From: Akebia trifoliata
Taxonomy: Eukaryota; Streptophyta; Magnoliopsida; Ranunculales; Lardizabalaceae
DNA length: 64,000 nucleotides
NCBI GenBank assembly: GCA_017979445.1
Contig: CM030704.1
Span: 13,561,658-13,625,657 of the forward strand
Direction of reading: 5' to 3'
The position numbers were made by a program, and so were the translations under genes. Under the pieces are notes generated by a model. That model searched no databases. It saw nothing but the letters and a program-made list of their open reading frames with translations, and had not been told where the DNA came from. Shown piece by piece: positions 46,379 to 57,571 of the stretch (position 1 is its first letter; each line of letters begins with the position of its first letter).

Positions 46379-49039
46379 CATTGAGAATCAAACTTGAAAA
46401 ATCCCAAGTATGGGAATATTGCCATTGACCTAGTTTTTTTTTCTATTTAATTTCTTATTATTGTCCGGTTACCGTTTTTTTTTTGTTCCTTTATTTATTG
46501 ACCCAATCATTAATTTTTGTCCAATTTTCGAATATGTTAACGTGGCGCATTTTTTCATATGGTTCGATCGAGGGTCACTTAGGGTGACCTTGAATAATAC
46601 TAAATTTCAAAAGATAATTTTATTGGGGGTGGAATAATGATGATTGAGTATGGAATAATGAAACAAAGGGGTTTTCTTTTTTAGGTAGGTCGATCCATTT
46701 TTCGGATGATAAAATTTTTTTAGGGAACATGTTTGTTACGTTACTTAATAATGTTTAAAAAAAAAATCGAAAAAAAAAGAGTTTTTATTTATTTGTTTTT
46801 GTTTTTATTTTAGGTGTTTAGTTTTAGTTTTTTTTTATAGACAAGACATGCTGCCTATGGACAGCAAATGAAACGAAAAAATAAAATAAAAAATGGTTTC
46901 TGTTGAGTTTTTGTACAACAATTATGTGCTGGTTTAGTTGGAGTGCCGCAAGTAAAGTTTATTTTTTATTTTTACACCCCCTTAACAGCATACTAATGAG
47001 AGTGGTGTGCCATGCGTAAATTCTATTTTATTTTTCTCCCACACCGTCTTCTTCATAAGGACGCATCTGGTTTCACCGTTTAAATCCAAGAGAAACCAAT
47101 TCGATCTCTCTATTTCGATCGGTTGAAAGTCAGTTCAAATCGATTTGGAACTTCATAAACCGTTGCTTTTTCGTGATCTAAAGGTAAGAACCATTCTCTC
47201 TTTTTGAAACCGATTCTGGTTTGAACGTTTTTTAAACAAAATTGAATAACCATTGAAGGAAATTTTGAGGTTTACCAGGTCCGGTCGAGTAAAGTTTTGA
47301 ATGCGAGATCAAACTTAAAAATGTTTCAAATCAGTTTCTGTTCGTACCTTAGAGAGAGCTTAAATCTCGTTTTTTATGGCGATCTTTTCAGACTTAGTCT
47401 TCGTTTTATTTTCCTATGTTTCTTCGGGTTCATTCGATCGAGGCATGAAATTCTGCAGCCAACGATTTCTGTTTGGTTTTGAAACCCATTTAAAAAAAAA
47501 AAAACTAGTTATTCGCTGAAATTCATGGATTTCTCCCCGAATTTCATAGTTTTAAGTAGGTTTTTTTTAATCTCCGAGTTTCAAATTAGTTTCGATGCTT
47601 CAATTCTTCAAATTAAAAATCAAACAGAGATGATTTCTGAGGCTAAAAGAGTTCCCGTTTTAGCGATCGAGAGCTTAAAAGAGAGTTCTAAAACAGACTA
47701 ATGGAATGGAGATATGCTTCAAACAAGAGTTGTTGTTGAAGGTTTAAAGATCGATTATTATTTGTGTGTTCGACCTCCTTTTAAGAATGGGAATGCAGAA
47801 AAATCTTTCATGACTCGTTCAAGAAGAGAGAGATCTCGATCCAGGTCTGAGTTAGCCGCAGTCAAAATGAGTTGTGTGTTGCTGATGAGTTAAATTTTTT
47901 TTTCTGTGTTGCTGATGCGTTGAATGGTCTTTTTGTGAGTGTGTGTGTTGCTGGCAGCAATGTTTTTAAAAGCAAAAAAAAAAGAGTTGTGTTTGCTGGC
48001 AGCATTTTGGATGTGTTGGCAGCAACATAAGAGAAGCTAAAAAATATATATATTGTATGCTCGGTGTGCTGGCAGCAGCATATAAATGAAAAAAATGGAA
48101 AAAAGGTGAGTTGTTAATGTTGATAGTATGTTGTGGCAGCAACATAATAATGAAAAAAATGAGTTTAGAGTTTTGTGTGCTACAAGTTGCATAAAAAACA
48201 ACTGATTGTCTTTGGAATGACAGTAACATGAAATGTTTTTTTAAAATGGGTTAGTTTTACTAACTTAGTAAGATTCCTTTCTTACTAAGAGTCATTGATT
48301 TCACCACGTGGTGTTTCAAAAAGATGATCCAACGCCGTGTGCTAGTGGCGGATGAAATTCTAAAAAAAATTTTAAAGGAAAATTTAAAAAAAAAAAAAAA
48401 AAGAAAAAGAAAAAATTTTAATTTCTAACTTTGATTTTTAAATTTGAAATTTCAATGTCACCCATTTTCAAAACTTTAGATCCAAAAATAAAGTGAATTT
48501 TATTTTCGGATCCAAATCTTTTCTAATCAAAATTGTAAATGCCATGGAATTAGATTATCAATGAGGGAGCCACGTGGCCTAATGACCCTTAGTGATTTTG
48601 AAATTTTAATGTGTTAGTCGAGATAACCTGAGTTCTCATTGAGAAATTTGTTGAGTCCTAAATTCAAAATTGTGAAAAAAATTCCAAAATTAAAAAAAAA
48701 AAAGTTGTTGGTTGTTCTTGTTCCCTTGTTTGATTGGTAATTGATATTATTTGGTGTTATCCTGATTGATTGATTATCTTGATCTCTTTTTACATTACCC
48801 TTTGTTTGCCCATCTAATATGCTATAATCTCTACAGATATATTTCGGATATGCTTGTTTTGATTTTCATCTCGATGCTATGAATTGTGCACTTTGATTAA
48901 TATTAATGTGAGATCCATATTGTGATAGTATGATCAGGCCCATGGGCCCATTTGTTTGAAAAGGCCCCGGGCACACCCCACCCTGTTTTGCACACACCAC
49001 ATGCACGTTTACTGTTTTGAGCACTTACACGTCCCATAT
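46379..49039 (+). other. Leader of element AB, non-coding
   Basis: No gag or other frame recognised. Homopolymer-rich, with short TTGCTGGCAGCAA palindromes at 47940-48150. The counterpart region in element C is alignable only in patches. Confidence 0.6.
47940..48150 (+). repeat. TTGCTGGCAGCAA-type palindromic repeats
   Basis: TTGCTGGCAGCAA at 47947-47959, followed by four variants near 47993, 48014, 48067 and 48131, each keeping GGCAGCA; two similar units occur in element C near 32615 and 32667. Confidence 0.75.
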
Positions 49040-49725
49040 AGCCAACGTGGCACTAGTGCGTGGCCCGGTCTCTTCGGAGATGCGACGTCATTCATGAAAC
49101 CCACAACTCCAGTCACGTACCTTAGGGTATATCGAACTGGGGCATCAATACCGTCTGATCAGGTGATTCTGAGAGGTATATTGATGCACCCAGGCTGGAG
49201 CGACCTGAGCCTTTGACCTATTGTGAGCCACACAGTCACATGTCCCGATTGCCAATGTAGTACTAGTACGTGGTCGGTCCTCTCGTGGGATGCCAAACCA
49301 TTTATGAAAACTACAACTCTTGACTCGTACCCGTAGGTATAAAAGATAATCCAAGTATATCAATTGCACTTCTTGGTCAAAACCGGTGCCTAAGCAAGAT
49401 CTTGCCCCGCTGTACCCTACTGTACGAGGGGGATAGACTACGTCTATTCTAGACGAGAGGTATTTAAGTGGGCCCTTGCTAAGCATTGTGCGCCACCTCT
49501 CAACTGGAGATCAAACTTACTGTTTTTGGCTTCAGAGAAGTGAATTGAGATTTTAGATTATCACCTATACGGTATATCAAACCAAGTCACCACGTATCGA
49601 AAGGTATATAGATGTGCTTGGGCAAGGGTGGCCAGATAAAAATGCATTGCACGTAGTAAGCTTAGAGTCTAGAAACCTTCCCAGTAGGTCACGACTCGAA
49701 CTTATTGTGGGTGTTCCCGGGTTGT
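49040..49725 (+). repeat. Conserved leader block of element AB
   Basis: Best-conserved non-coding interior segment between the elements. Two diverged internal copies about 210 bp apart (starting near 49048 and 49256) share ACTAGT-CGTGG, TCTC-YYGG-GATGC, CATTYATGAAA, and a (G)GTATA tail. A third partial copy near 49570-49640 repeats GTATAT-AAAC...GGTATAT-GATG. Confidence 0.85.
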
Positions 49726-49994
49726 TCATTGAATGGAATCTTATGAGACTCTGTGATTGATATGAATGTATGTGAATGATGAGATCAGAATGCATGTGAA
49801 TGATGAAATGGATGTATGTGAATGATGAGATCAGAGTGTATGATTGTCCTGAAGGATAAAAAATGTTGTTTTTGAAAATCAAAATGGGTGCACCGACCCA
49901 ATAAAAAATCCATCTCTTGCAATGACCCAGCCCAACTCGATCCACAATCCTGATGGACCGGCCATTTAAATCGAAATAGAAATCAAATTTTCAA

Positions 49995-50195
49995 AGAACA
50001 AAAATAGTTTACAAAGGGAAGTATTTTCCATAAAAAATATTTTCCAAAAGAAGTGTTTTCCAAAAAAGTATTATTCTCTAAAAAAATGTTTTCTAAGAAA
50101 AAACGTTTTCCAAGAGAAGATACTTTCCAATTAAAAACTATTTTCCAGAGAAAAAATATTTTCCAGAAGAAAATGTTTTCCAAAAGAAAAGAAAA
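49995..50195 (+). repeat. Short tandem TTTTCCAAAAGAAAA-type array
   Basis: About ten units of 17-22 bp built on TATTTTCCARAAGAAA. It yields lysine-rich frames on one strand and FLENIF-like frames on the other, which are incidental. Confidence 0.85.
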
Positions 50196-50859
50196 AGAAG
50201 GAAAAATAATTTGCAAAAGATCTATTTTTGCATGAAAAGTTTTATGGACCTTGGAAAACTATCAAAAAAATGTTGTAAAAAAATAATCAGATTTGTGAAA
50301 TAAAAATATTATTTTCTAATATTTTTCAAGAGTGCAACATAATTATTTTTCTTCTGAATAATCATTGAATGGACGAATTTTTTAATGGATTGGTGCACAA
50401 AATTCAATAAAATCTCAAGGTTTATTTAAAATGTTATCAAGGGGGTGACATTGAAATTGGTTAAATTTACCTTCAAAGAGGTTTAAGGGTTGTCATTGTG
50501 TTTAAGCTCAATCGTCCATCGTGTAGCTAGGGTTGTAAATCCGGTCAGTTAGAATAAACGTCAATATCAAGTCAACAGTCAGAAATGACCTCAAAATTTC
50601 TCAACATCGTCCAGTTGTTCTTTGAAGATCATAGTACTTCAATCCCACCGGTTATAAGCAATATCTCAGTCCTCAGTCTTAATCAAACTCGTGTGGGCAC
50701 TTGTCTTGAGTTTTCATGAGTCATTTGGGTTAGCTCGAGTCCTTTTTTCCAGCAAGGTCATGTCTTCCTTAGATTGAGTCTACTCTTTCCTATTGAGTCA
50801 AGTTAGTTCATCGAGTCTATAGAGGTGTCTCTTGCCCCATTTGAAATTAATCGGATAAA

Positions 50860-51965
50860 TGAAATTTTTGAATACCTCGAGCGCATTAACGAATTAACTA
50901 ATAATTTGATAGATTTCGTTTCTGAACAAGAAGATAAGAGTCGGGCTCAGCCTTTAATCGAGAAAGGAAAGGTCTTTGACCTTAAAACAAAAAATAATTC
51001 CTAAAGAGATTCAAATAGAAACCATCTTATCCCTAAAGGAACACGAGGAGATAATGAATTTACTCAGAAATTTCAAAAGACTTGTTCGTGTGATCATATG
51101 AGGGTATGTTAGGTACAAGCTTGGGTGTTGTTCAACACGGAATAGATACTCGTCTATATCGATGGAATCAAAGAAGATGTTATAAAATGTATCAGCACTA
51201 TCCTTACTACATCTTGAGTTTCAAATCACATATTATCAGTCGATATAGGGGTACCTTTTGAACTATATCTGATAATGGGTCGTACTTCAAAGCATAAATC
51301 ATTACTCTATGTTTAAAGTTGAAGATCCGGAAGCATAAATCATCCCCCTACCATTCTCAGATCAATGGAACGGTTGAAGCAGTTATTAAGAGTCTCAAGA
51401 CTATCATCAGGAAAATATGTCAATCACATCGAGATTGGTTAGAAAAATTATTATTCACGCTATGGACATATCGAACTTCAATTCGATCCTTTACTGGAGC
51501 TACTCCCTACTCCTTAGTGTATGGCATGGAAGTAATCTTGCCAGTTGAAATGGAAATTTCATCTCTCAGGGTCTTGTTGGAAAATCATTTGTTAGAAACA
51601 GATTGGGTTCGACAGCAGTATGAAGAATTAAACTTGATCGAAGAAAATGAGTTAAAGCCCTGTACCATGTGCAAGCTTATCTAAGAAGAGTCACCCGTGC
51701 ATTTGACAAAAAGGTCAAAGCTCATCATTTACAAGTCAAGGATTTAACTATCAGACTTCAAAGAAAATTGAACACTCCTCTTCGACTATAGGAGAAAGTC
51801 TGAACCCAATTGGAGAAATTCATTCATTAAGGAAATACTGTCTGGAAAAGTCTTCAGACTTCAAGATCATGATGGAATCGAGTTACCAGAACCAACCAAC
51901 CTTGACCAAATCAAACGGTACTACATTTAAGGAGGACATTTTTGGCCGAATCAATTTTCCTATTA
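50860..51965 (+). pseudogene. Pol remnant of element AB (RT start, integrase half, C-terminus)
   Basis: Near 50990-51100 a frame with KEIQIETILSLKEHEEIMN matches the segment just before the RT core of Ogre elements. It is followed within about 150 bases by the integrase second half: ISDNGSYFKA (51270), KSSPYHSQINGTVEAVIKSL, LFTLWTYRTS and TGATPYSLVYGMEVILPVE up to 51684, carrying one catalytic Asp (SDN) and the Glu (VEA) of the DDE triad. After frame changes, RAFDKKVKAHHLQVKDL and ELPEPTNLDQIKRYY complete the C-terminal tail. There is one frameshift before SDN, a stop after YFKA and further breaks later. RT core, RNase H and integrase N-terminus are absent. Confidence 0.85.
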
Positions 51966-52429
51966 CCTAATTCTTTATCTCCTTTCTCAACCCCTTTGCA
52001 GCCTGTTCAAAAAGAGAAAAATTGTGCCTTTTATTTCTTAGCCTGATCACCTAACCTAGGGGAGGAAAAAATCCGAACTACGTTTTGGTCTGATCCCAAA
52101 AAATTTGGGGTACGTAGGTAACCTGAGAAGTTACTTCAGGCCCGACCACACCAAAATAAAAAAATAGATTCCCCGATGAAAAAAAATCTAAAAAGAAAAA
52201 ATTCAAAAGAATGGGGAAGAAAATTCAAGAAATAATTTAAAAGGAAATGCCACACAAGGGGCATTTGTGTTTTTGAGCCTCAAAATCCCTTTCTTTTTAT
52301 ACCCAGTCCCAAGCCTACCCATGAAAGTCCTCCTAAGTACCGTGCGAGAAGTCAAGGAAGATAGCAAAACATGATCAGACAGCAACTCCAGAAGTGCAGA
52401 GGAGAAAAAGAAGAAAAAAAAAATGATGA
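51966..52429 (+). other. Post-pol non-coding segment
   Basis: Includes the AACCTGAGAAGTTACTTCAG segment (also at 37195), shared with element C; a short inverted repeat CTGAGAAGTTACTTCAG is visible within it. No protein recognised. Confidence 0.6.
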
Positions 52430-52650
52430 AGCCTGCTAAGTTGAAAATTCGAAAAGGACGACTTAGGCAAAAATTAAGGCAAGCTCGCAAGGTTGAAAAT
52501 CTGAAAGGACAACTTTGGCAACAATTAGAGCAAAGAAAAAAAAGAAGAGCTCGCTAGATCGAAAACCTGAAAAGGCGAAAGTTAGAGCAAACTCGCTAGA
52601 TTGAAAATCTGAAAAGGCGATCTAGGCAAAAGTTAGAGCAACAAAGAAAA
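52430..52650 (+). repeat. 3' UTR tandem array, about 70-bp unit (element AB)
   Basis: Four diverged units, each with GCTCGC-AGRTTGAAAATCTGAAA-GGCGA...GGCAAAAGTTAGAGCAA. Confidence 0.85.
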
Positions 52651-53359
52651 ACAAAAGAAAATCCCAAGCTGAGAGCAGTTCGAGCTGAAACATCAAAAAT
52701 CCGAATAATCAAGTTCAATACTCAGCTTAAACCTGACATAAATTCAGAAGCCACAAGTATCTTGTCTACGATCAATCTGAAAATTCTTACTTCCCCAAGT
52801 GAACCAATGGAGAGAATGGTGAATTCTATGATGAGTCTCAAAAGGAAACATTTTGTTCTCTTGAGCCTGACTGAAAATCTTTAATAAAATTAATCAAAAT
52901 TAAAAGTTGGATCTTTATTGCGCTTGTGGTAATCAAATATTTCAAACCTTCATACAAGGGGCATTTTTTTTTCTTTCTCCTCTAGATATGTAATTTCCCC
53001 CCTTTATACTAGGGGCATTTTTTAATGATGTGTTCAATTATTTTCAATGCCATGTTTATTGTCAAACTAGGGACATTTTGTTTTTGAGCAATGTTAATCC
53101 TAAAATGAGAACTCCAAACCTAAGGTTACCCTCTTGATAGCAGTTTTTCAAAAAAAAAAAACTCCTAAGGTTCAAACTCAGGTTTTAAATTTACAAAACT
53201 TTTTTTGATAAAACCTTGAGGTTCAAACAAATGCATTCTGAATCTCACATAAGAGATAGGACATCCATTCTGTCCCAAATCTATTCATGCCCAGATTCAA
53301 CCACTCTTCTCCAGACTCATTTTTGATCGTTTCTCTCCCAAATTTATTTCTTTGTTCTC

Positions 53360-53995
53360 AGTTTTACTCAGTCAGTCTCTACCAAGGGTTATCTGGATTT
53401 TGCTCTCAGTTGCCGCCAAGGGTTATCTTAGATTTTGCTCAGTTGCCGCCAAGGGTTATCTTGGATTTTGCTCAGTCTCCGCCAAGGGTTATCTTGGATT
53501 TTGCTCAGATGCCGCCAAGGGTTATCTTGGATTTTGCTCAGTCTCCCAAGGGTTATCTTGGATTTTGCTCAGTTGCCGCCAAGGGTTATCTTGGATTTTG
53601 CTCAGTCTCCGCCAGGGTTATCTTGGATTTTGCTCAGATGCCGCCAAGGGTTATCTTGGATTTTGCTCAGTCTCCGCCAAGGGTTATCTTGGATTTTGCT
53701 CAGTTGCCGCCAAGGGTTATCTTGGATTTTGCTCAGTCTCCGCCAAGGGTTATCTTGGATTTTGCTCAGATGCCGCCAAGGGTTACTTGGATTTTGCTCA
53801 GTTTCCGCCAAGGGTTATCTTGGATTTTGCTCAGATGCCGCCAAGGGTTATCTTGGATTTTGCTCAGTCTCCGCCAAGGGTTATCTTGGATTTTGCTCAG
53901 ATGCCGCCAAGGGTTATCTTGGACTTTGCTCAGTTTTCGCCAAGGGTTATCTTGGATTTTGCTCAGTTGCCGCCAAGGGTTTTCTTGGATTTATG
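53360..53995 (+). repeat. 33-bp tandem array with four-unit higher-order pattern
   Basis: About 19 units of GCTCAGNNNCCGCCAAGGGTTATCTTGGATTTT. The NNN variant runs ttg, ttg, tct, atg, tct, ttg, tct, atg, tct, ttg, tct, atg, ttt, atg, tct, atg, ttt, ttg, i.e. a repeating ttg-tct-atg-tct quartet. Because 33 is a multiple of three and the unit lacks stops, three long plus-strand frames appear; none is likely a gene. It sits in the 3' UTR, where Ogre-type elements are known to carry variable tandem repeats. Confidence 0.95.
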
Positions 53996-54314
53996 CTCAG
54001 TTTAAATTTACTTCATTTTGACTCTTTTCCAACTCAAACTCTTTGAAATCTATCTCAGATTTTGAGCCAACACACTTGCATAGTTGTTATATCAGTCAAG
54101 GAGAATTTTTTTAATTCAAGGATCTGACACTGCCAGTGAGAGCTCGCGCTCAAGGACCTGACATTTTTTCTAGTTCGGGAAGAGTTTCATGCTCAATGAT
54201 CCGAATACCCCGACGAATTGTTAAATCAGGCTGCAAAATGAACTGTCACTAGCTTTGGCATTCGGATATCGCACTAATGTACCAAGATAGATTTGCTATC
54301 TAGTTTGCTTCAAC

Positions 54315-54335
54315 CCTCTGCCAAAGAGGGGCATC
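54315..54335 (+). other. Polypurine tract hairpin of element AB
   Basis: CCCTCT-GCCAA-AGAGGG stem; the purine tract AAAGAGGGG (54323-54331) lies four bases before the 3' LTR. Confidence 0.78.
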
Positions 54336-56063
54336 TGTAGACACCCCATTTTTGCATCCGCCTGATTAATCAAGTCGTCAACCCGATCGCAAAGGTTCCC
54401 AATGATGGATGTCTATTCCAATGCTTTATTTTGTTACCAGATATGTTTCAAAAATCCGGATGAGGTATCTCGAACTGACAAAACTTAGAAACCACGCTAC
54501 GCTAGGAAAATACGACCCCAGAAACATAGAAATCATCATCTTGCAAACCAAAAAGAAGCTTCACGATAAAAATCACTAAAAATGATTAAATTGCCAAAAT
54601 ACCCCTAACCTCAAAAAAACCTTAGAGCCTACATTACGCTTAGGAAAATCCGTTCAAACACATAAAACAACAAATCGAAACCAAGTAAACCACTTCGCCA
54701 ATTTTCACAAAATTTGACAAAATTACGAAAATACCCCTCATAAAGTTCACGATCATTTCATACAAAAAACTTCATAAATGACAAAAACCAACATTCCCAT
54801 TGGATTCCTTATGAAAAACTGATTCCAAAACATCCTGGAACATTGAAAAATGACTTAAACGTAAAAAAAAATCCTCTTAGAGGGCAAAACGGTAATTTCA
54901 CAATTTTCATAATTAAAAAATTCGAAATTAATAAATAAAACATTAAATAATTAAAGTGAAACATTAATGAAATTAATTTAAAAAGTTGAACCTAAAAAAT
55001 CGATTAATTGGACTCTTAGGCAAAATTGTTGAGGGTTCGTGGGATATTTCTTTAAGGACCCCTCCATTTGGGGGTCCAAAGAATTAAAGATATATAGAAG
55101 GGGGTTCTCCAAAAATTAAAAGTAAATCAAGCAAGACTGAAATCAAGGTATTAAAGTCAATTAAGTGAGACTGAAGTCAAAATTAAAGTCAATCAAGCAA
55201 GACTGAAGTCAAGGTACTAATCGAGTCAATCTCATAAGACCAAGGTCAAAACCCTAAATCAAAACCCTAATCTAAATTAATCAAGTCAATCTCATAAGAC
55301 TAAGGTCAAAACCCTAAATCCAAACCCTAATCTAAAACTAATCAAGTCAATCTCATAAGACTAAAGTCAAAACCCTAAAACCCTAAAGACTAAGTCAAAA
55401 CCCTAATTGAAACCCTAAAAGAAACCCTAATCAAACCCTAAATGCTTCTAAAAATTTTATAAATAGGAGCCTCCACACCCTATTTTCGTAAAAAAGAAGA
55501 AACCCTAGAAAAAGTAGGTGAAGAAGCCTCCACAACCTCCCCAAAACCCTAATTTTGGAGCCCCAACTCCTTCCCTAACACCCCTACTCCGATTTTAGCC
55601 TAAAAAACACCCAAAAACCTCTCAAAAACTTCCAAAAATCCACAACAAATTCGAAGTACCCATATCCAAGAAGGAAATACCTTACATCGGAGATCAGGAA
55701 TCAGATCCGGAGATAGAACGAAGTAAGGAATACGGTACAAGGAGCCATTCTCACCAGATCTGAGGGAATAACACTTTTGCAGATCAAAGGTAAATTTTTT
55801 TTATTTTTTTTAATCTAGGTTTATCATTAGCAATGTAGATCTATTTGGGATAAGTAGAGACCGGCATTGGCCGGGTGGGGTTGGTGCCTAACACCTTCCA
55901 ACCCCGTAACATGATCCCCGGATTCAGATTTCTATGGTAGATTAGTTCTTTTTATCCATTGTAGGGTCAATTTGGTTCCTAGACCGCAATAACTAGGTGG
56001 TGACTCCCAAACCTCAAGGGTCAAAAGCGGATCCGCGCACCCCGCGGATCGAGGGCACTTTCA
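54336..56063 (+). mobile_element. 3' LTR of element AB (family 1a)
   Basis: Near-identical to 44634-46359, including the telo-box array, TATA box (55458-55466) and terminal hairpin (56030-56050). It ends GGGCACTTTCA followed by the TATAT duplication. Confidence 0.93.
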
Positions 56064-56439
56064 TATATATATTTATTTTATTATGCCTTCGTTTTGCATA
56101 TTTCTTTTACGTGGATGTCATTTTTCCATTTTATTTTCTTATTGATAGAATTAGAATAATTTCTTAGTTTGTGAAGAGAAATTTTTTTTTATGCTTCTGT
56201 TTTGATTTTTTTTATTATTATTCTTGACTTTATTTATTTTTTATTTTTTTGAATCAATTCACCGATTTTTAGGGTAGGCGTGGCACTATGGCAATCTTTA
56301 CAATTTTGAACTATTAGTGGATCGATTCGCACATTTTGTTCATAAATTGATTGGTTAACTTGTTAATATCAAGATGGTGGACCGACTTATTGTTGATATT
56401 TATCCCGTCGATTTTTCGATTTTTGAGGTTATTGGGTCA

Positions 56440-57030
56440 ACTCATCAATGTTGATATTAATCAACTCATTTTTTTTCTGTGTACATGAAAAATTAAATCG
56501 ATTTTTCCAATAAAAATCAACAAGTTGACTCGCTGATTTTTTGTGTGCATTGAAAATTCTAAATCGAAATATTCTATGAAATTGGGCATTTGAGCCAACT
56601 CGTTGGTTTTAATACACATGGCATTTCAAAAATCGAGTTTTTTTTATAAAAATTCTGAGTCAACTCATTGATTTTAATGTACGTGACGATTTCCAAAAAC
56701 AAATCAAGATCCTTTTGATTAACAAATTACGAGTCGACTCGCTGATTTTGGGGACATTAAAAATTTGAATCGATTTTATTTTTAAATTAGGCACGTGGGT
56801 TAACTCATTGATTTTAATGTACATGGCGATTTCCAAAAAAAAATCAAGATCCTTTTGATTAACAAATTGCGAGTCGACTCACGGATTTTAGGGACACTGG
56901 AAGTTTGAATTGATTTTTTTTATAAGTTGGGCATGTAGGTTAACTCACCGATTTAATACACGTGGCGATTTCAAAAATCGAATTTCTTTGATTAAAAAAA
57001 ATATGTGAGTCGACTCACTGATTTTAATGC
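56440..57030 (+). repeat. 138-bp tandem array with GAGTCGACTC palindromes
   Basis: Perfect palindromes at 56731, 56871 and 57007 (spacing 140 and 136), each followed by GATTTT and, further on, an ACGTGGCGATTTC segment; earlier units are more diverged. The inverted copy has them at 59943, 60080 and 60219. Confidence 0.85.
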
Positions 57031-57523
57031 ACGTGGTGATTCAAAAAATCGAATTTCTTTGATAAAATGTCGTCAATGATCCAATTCACTAATGTTGTAT
57101 ATGTGGCATTGAAAATGGATTCCATATTATTCAAAATGTGACCGAATTGATCCATTAATTTTGGCGCCACGTAAACCTTATTAAATCGTGGGATTCATTT
57201 ATGCAAAATTCAAGAATTTATGTAATTATCTTAACCATAGGATTTTTTTAGTAAATCCAATGCGATTTGATGATAATTGGACCCTAGTTGCCCTTTAGTC
57301 TTTGAATGTTGACCGTAGGATATTTTTGGATCATAGTAAAGATTGATCATCTTGATTAGGCAGGTTCGGTGCCTAACATCTTCCGAAACCCGTAACCTGA
57401 CCCCTTACCCATCTTTTTAATCTGTGGACCGACTCATATCCATTTGGAGTTAATTTTGGTTCCTAGACCTAAACTAGGTGGCGACACCTTATTCTTTAAA
57501 AATCTTTGAGATATGTAGATCAA

Positions 57524-57559
57524 GACCCCTATCCGCTATTTAGCGGACGGCCGGGGGTC
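57524..57559 (+). other. Family 2 LTR terminal hairpin
   Basis: Outer GACCCC/GGGGTC and inner CCGCTA-TT-TAGCGG pairing, 12 bases from the LTR end; the positional counterpart of the family 1 hairpin with different sequence. Confidence 0.75.
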
Positions 57560-57571
57560 GAGGCAATTTCA

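Larger units (their letters stand above)
44634..56063 (+). mobile_element. Complete young non-autonomous Ogre-derived retrotransposon (element AB)
   Basis: Near-identical LTRs at 44634-46359 and 54336-56063, tRNA-Arg-type primer site, polypurine tract, and a perfect 5-bp target duplication TATAT (44629-44633 and 56064-56068). The 8-kb interior holds a non-coding leader, a dead pol remnant and two 3' UTR arrays. No gag, protease, RNase H or most of RT is present. Hand comparison of the LTRs shows roughly 20-25 substitutions over 1.7 kb, so the insertion is recent although the coding region was already defunct. It sits inside a family 2 LTR. Confidence 0.93.
56064..57571 (+). mobile_element. 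Family 2 LTR, right part
   Basis: Resumes the LTR interrupted at 44633. Contains a 138-bp tandem array with GAGTCGACTC palindromes (56440-57030), then GGTTCGGTGCCTAACATCTTCC, GGTGGCGACACC and a terminal hairpin, ending GAGGCAATTTCA at 57571. These landmarks parallel family 1, showing a related Tat-lineage LTR. No primer site follows, so this is a 3' or solo LTR. Confidence 0.75.

Noticed and set aside
53287..54046. Three overlapping long plus-strand open frames (about 200-244 codons) with repeats of 11 residues
   Set aside because: They exist in all three frames because a stop-free 33-bp unit is a multiple of three. The array lies in a retrotransposon 3' UTR and the counterpart in element C is not open throughout.
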